From Erythrobacter sp. KY5 (GTDB lineage Bacteria; Pseudomonadota; Alphaproteobacteria; Sphingomonadales; Sphingomonadaceae): a stretch of DNA of 64,000 bases. Below are positions 61,169 to 64,000 of this stretch, piece after piece. Location: NCBI RefSeq assembly GCF_003264115.1, contig NZ_CP021912.1, positions 1,719,001 through 1,783,000 of the forward strand, read 5' to 3'. The number at the start of each line of letters is the position of its first letter. The first letter of the stretch is position 1. The notes under the pieces were generated by a model. The model saw only the letters and a program-made list of their open reading frames with translations, had not been told where the DNA came from and searched no databases. The position numbers were made by a program, and so were the translations under genes.

Positions 61169-63850
61169 TCAGAGCTGTGCTCTGATTTGCTCCCTCACGT
61201 CTTTGCCGTCGACATCCTTCTCGGCAAAGACATACACCCCATCGCCGCCGCTGCGAGATTGCCACAGCTCGCCAACGGCGCGCTTTTCAGTTGAGTCAGC
61301 GACGAGATGCCCGCCCTTGTACTCGACTACGAGAAGTCGTCCGTCCTTCAGCTTTGCGACGAAGTCCGGGTAGGTCCAGCCACCGGCGACCGGAAGGCGG
61401 AACGCATTCGGATGCTGTGAGACGTTGCGGACCCAATATTCGATCTCAGTCATTGAATCGATCAGCTGCGCCGCCTTGAACTCCTCGCCCTCAGCGCCGT
61501 CATCGCCTTTGCCATCGAAGCGTGGGACCCGGTGTGGGCCGAGGAAGTGCTTTCCGAACGTGTATCTGGTTCCGCGGTAGCTTGGCACACCGTCGAACAT
61601 GCCATCGAAGAAGCGGAAGCCTTCATCGAAGGACACCTCCACCTCGGCGTCCGGAGCAAAGAGGCAAGTCTGGTATGCATTCTCTCGAGCCGCCTTGCGC
61701 AGCGCATCGACCTTGTCCTTGAGCTTGCGCGCCAGGATGAACCGGCATCGCATCAGCGCGGCAAGCGGCAGCCCGCGTGCGCCGGTCAGGTGCTGCACGA
61801 CCGACGACAACCACGCGAGCATTTCGCTGGCAGGCACGTCGTCCGCCCGGACCTGTTTGGCAAGCAGACGCACCAGGCTGGCTTCGCTCCAGCCATCCAC
61901 TTCGATGTCGAGCAGCAACTGATCGGACTGGTCTGTCGGCTTCAGCGTCAGGTTATTGCCATCAAGATCGATCTCGAAACCGTCCTCGGTCGCGTTGACG
62001 TCGAACTCGTCCTTGCCGAGCTGGACCGGAGCATCTTTCAGCGACCAGTCGAAATACTCGGCGAACCGCTCACTGTCGGCGAACACCAACTCGCCCTGCA
62101 CATGAGCCATAAGGGCCGGTACGACGAATTCTTCGCCCTTTTCGGCAGGCGAAGCTTTGTGGGCATGCTCGGCGTTGTACTTCGCAACATCCTCACGGAC
62201 CCGGTTGGCGGCCGCTTGGGGAAGGGCAGCTGCAACCTGCTCGATTTCTTCGTCGCGGACGAAGCCAGTGACGACGATGGTTGCCTTGCCCTCTTCATCC
62301 TTCGTGACGGCGATCTTGTCTGATGCCACCTCGCGGGCCTTCGAAAGCTCATCGTCGCTGGCCTCGACCTCGATCCGTACCGATGGCTTGGGCCTGCGTC
62401 GCGGAGCCCACAGATCGTCGGGATCATCGCCGCCAAATTGCGGATCGGCTTCGATGTTCTCTTCCGCTTCGGATTCCTCGAAACCCATGTCGACCAAGCG
62501 ATCGCGCAGCGCCGTAGCCGCGTCGGCAAAGCTCTTGCTCACGAGGTTAGCATAAGCCTTGTTGAGCTTCGGCGACTTGCGCCGCGTTGCGTAAGGCATA
62601 CGCAGCACGCGGCCGAGCAACTGCTCGGCGTCAGTCGAGCTTTTGATGTTGGCGACTGAACAGAACACGTAGGCGAAGGAGCAGTCCCAGCCTTCCTTCA
62701 ACGCCTCTTTGGTGATGACATATTCGATCAACGGATCGGCATTAGGATCGAACAGGTCGATTCCGTCGAGCTCCCGCTGTTCGCCGGTCGCGATGGCGAT
62801 ACTGCTCTCATCGATCCGGTGCACGTCGATCAGGTGCTGTTTGAGCACCTCAACCGTGACTTCCTGGCCCTTGTCCTGCGCCTGGAACAGCACGATGGGG
62901 CGGATGTACCCCTCGCGGTCCTTCTCCGCTTCCTCGGCCAGCTCTGCGCGTTTGGCTATGGCTGCCGTCACTGCGCCCTGCCATGTCTGGTGCTCGCCCA
63001 ACTGGACGGGCAGTTTGATCATCTGCTCGTTCTTGAGCTCGAGCGCGCTCACGGCGTGCAGGATGTTGCTCTTCTTCTGCGGCGTCGCGGTGAACTCGAT
63101 CACAGCGGCAGGGTTTACCCGCGACTGCATTTCGCGCGAAAGACCGGTCACCGCCTTGTGCGCCTCGTCCACGATCATGAGCGGGCGATGGAGGTGCATC
63201 AAATTGGCGAAGCTGTAGCGGATATCGGCGGGATCGCCGCCGACCTTCTTTGCAAGATCCTCTCCAAGCGGCTCCAGTCCCGGCGCGCGCTTGGGCACCT
63301 TGGTGAAGAACGGCTCCAGATCCTCCTGATGATCATAGACCTTGCGCCCATCTGTGTTGCTGACGCGCAGGTTCTGGATCGTGCCGACGAACACGCACAG
63401 GTGCCGCCCGATATCGTGCGGGCGCAGGCGCAGGAATTCGGACATATCGAAGACCCGCACCGGCTCGCCGAAATGCTCGGACAGCGCCTTGCGATAGGGA
63501 TGACGCGGGTTCTGCAGCGCTTCGGCGGTCTGCTTGCGGATCGTGGTCGACGGCACCAGCCAAAGCACCATCGGGAATTCCTGCCCGATATACTCCTCGG
63601 CAGCTGCAGCGATGGAATGCGCGGCGAGGATCGTCTTGCCGCCGCCGGTGGGCAGGCGCAGGCAGACATAGGGCAGCTCTTCATCGCCCAGCAGCGGTGT
63701 GTATCTGCCGCCATAGCCGCGCAGCCGCTTGGCCTGATCCGGCTCGGACGTGATCGCTTCATAGGCTGCCTTGGGGCCGCGCACCCGCGCATCGCGCAGG
63801 AAGCGGCGGAGCGTGCCCAGCGTTTCGCGCTGATAGGTCTTGAGCTGCAT
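61169..63850 (-). CDS. Type III-like restriction enzyme helicase/nuclease subunit (Res)
   Basis: An 893-residue superfamily 2 helicase: CLRLPTGGGKTILAAHS (Walker A), PLMIVDEAHKAV (DEAD-like box), VIEFTATPQ, EALKEGWDCSFAYVFCSV and a motif VI-like QLLGRVLRMPYA. The C-terminus adds a PD-(D/E)xK-type site, YPDFVAKLKDGRLLVVEYKG. This is the Res architecture of type III restriction systems: ATP-driven translocation and cleavage with a partner methyltransferase. Its ATG shares one base with the stop of the upstream gene (TGATG), whose end looks like a Mod subunit. Confidence 0.88.
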   Translation of the reverse strand: MQLKTYQRETLGTLRRFLRDARVRGPKAAYEAITSEPDQAKRLRGYGGRYTPLLGDEELPYVCLRLPTGGGKTILAAHSIAAAAEEYIGQEFPMVLWLVPSTTIRKQTAEALQNPRHPYRKALSEHFGEPVRVFDMSEFLRLRPHDIGRHLCVFVGTIQNLRVSNTDGRKVYDHQEDLEPFFTKVPKRAPGLEPLGEDLAKKVGGDPADIRYSFANLMHLHRPLMIVDEAHKAVTGLSREMQSRVNPAAVIEFTATPQKKSNILHAVSALELKNEQMIKLPVQLGEHQTWQGAVTAAIAKRAELAEEAEKDREGYIRPIVLFQAQDKGQEVTVEVLKQHLIDVHRIDESSIAIATGEQRELDGIDLFDPNADPLIEYVITKEALKEGWDCSFAYVFCSVANIKSSTDAEQLLGRVLRMPYATRRKSPKLNKAYANLVSKSFADAATALRDRLVDMGFEESEAEENIEADPQFGGDDPDDLWAPRRRPKPSVRIEVEASDDELSKAREVASDKIAVTKDEEGKATIVVTGFVRDEEIEQVAAALPQAAANRVREDVAKYNAEHAHKASPAEKGEEFVVPALMAHVQGELVFADSERFAEYFDWSLKDAPVQLGKDEFDVNATEDGFEIDLDGNNLTLKPTDQSDQLLLDIEVDGWSEASLVRLLAKQVRADDVPASEMLAWLSSVVQHLTGARGLPLAALMRCRFILARKLKDKVDALRKAARENAYQTCLFAPDAEVEVSFDEGFRFFDGMFDGVPSYRGTRYTFGKHFLGPHRVPRFDGKGDDGAEGEEFKAAQLIDSMTEIEYWVRNVSQHPNAFRLPVAGGWTYPDFVAKLKDGRLLVVEYKGGHLVADSTEKRAVGELWQSRSGGDGVYVFAEKDVDGKDVREQIRAQL

Positions 63851-64000
63851 CAGCGGGCCTTCACGTCATAGGGGGTCTGTTTGAAGGTGATGCCTTCGCG
63901 CTTCAGCGCGTCGGGACCGATCCGGCTTGCCTCGCCATAAACGATCAGCTGGCCCCCAAAGTCACCAGCTGCCTCCCGGATGATGCCGAGCGTCGTGCGG
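63850..64000 (-). CDS. Site-specific DNA methyltransferase (Mod), C-terminal fragment
   Basis: Only the last 49 or so residues are in the window, ending GITFKQTPYDVKAR. The F-K-Q-x-P-Y-D-x-K end is typical of Mod-like adenine methyltransferases that pair with Res helicases. The stop overlaps the res start by one base. It would modify host DNA and guide the nuclease. The catalytic domain lies outside the window. Confidence 0.65.
   Translation of the reverse strand, partial: RTTLGIIREAAGDFGGQLIVYGEASRIGPDALKREGITFKQTPYDVKAR

Noticed and set aside
1..64000. CRISPR arrays, tRNA or rRNA genes, prophage
   Set aside because: No spaced short repeats, no tRNA cloverleaf or rRNA sequence and no phage structural genes were recognised.

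Overview
The window looks like an alphaproteobacterial chromosome of the Sphingomonadales, most likely a marine erythrobacterium or close relative. This is inferred from the moderately high GC, four large TonB-dependent receptors each placed beside catabolic genes, many ATGA-type overlaps between genes, and a carbazole (car) gene set of sphingomonad type. No rRNA, tRNA or CRISPR array was seen.

Layout. (1) 1-5385: an RND efflux system (outer-membrane lipoprotein fragment, adaptor, permease) with a divergent TetR regulator. (2) 5441-8209: a 7Fe-type ferredoxin followed by an unusual fusion of a reductive-dehalogenase/QueG-like 4Fe-4S domain with an FprA/adrenodoxin-reductase-type flavoprotein. 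(3) 8489-21968: an aerobic 2-aminobenzoyl-CoA (anthranilate-CoA) pathway: CoA ligase, thioesterase, fused monooxygenase/reductase, SDR, enoyl-CoA hydratase, acyl-CoA dehydrogenase, RidA, MarR regulator and a glutaryl-CoA-dehydrogenase-like enzyme. Inside it sits a second module of a GntR regulator, a stand-alone reductive-dehalogenase-like Fe-S protein, an Mrp/NBP35 Fe-S carrier and the remnant of a ferredoxin-NADP reductase gene. (4) 22023-32498: carbazole-type upper pathway (CarAa Rieske oxygenase, CarC hydrolase, CarBa/CarBb ring-cleavage dioxygenase), a TonB receptor, the 2-hydroxypentadienoate lower pathway (hydratase, acetaldehyde dehydrogenase, aldolase) and a ferredoxin reductase, with a CarR-like GntR regulator. 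(5) 32635-39012: SDR, TetR, TonB receptor, alpha/beta hydrolase and a Baeyer-Villiger-type monooxygenase, which fit stepwise oxidation of a cyclic alcohol or ketone. (6) 39201-51321: an eight-gene xylose/xyloside operon (TonB receptor, GH3 glycosidase, mutarotase, XylB, XylA, PhyH oxygenase, TIM-barrel isomerase, GPH transporter) with a TetR gene upstream. (7) 51390-53464: IS3 remnant, GntR gene, broken marR and a non-coding structured insertion. (8) 53465-64000: a defence island with a Hachiman-like nuclease/helicase pair plus a SEC-C/TPR gene, a possible HEPN protein and a type III-like restriction-modification system that runs off the window.

How it fits together. Carbazole would be opened by the Car enzymes to anthranilate plus 2-hydroxypenta-2,4-dienoate. 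The dienoate goes to pyruvate and acetyl-CoA through the hydratase, aldolase and dehydrogenase. The anthranilate would be activated to its CoA thioester and dearomatised by the 2-aminobenzoyl-CoA route instead of the usual anthranilate dioxygenase. The two reductive-dehalogenase-like proteins with their electron-transfer and Fe-S-assembly partners are the least explained part of the locus. Candidate operators link the MarR regulator to the anthranilate units and one GntR regulator to the Fe-S module. All assignments are by eye from motifs and context; no database search was run.
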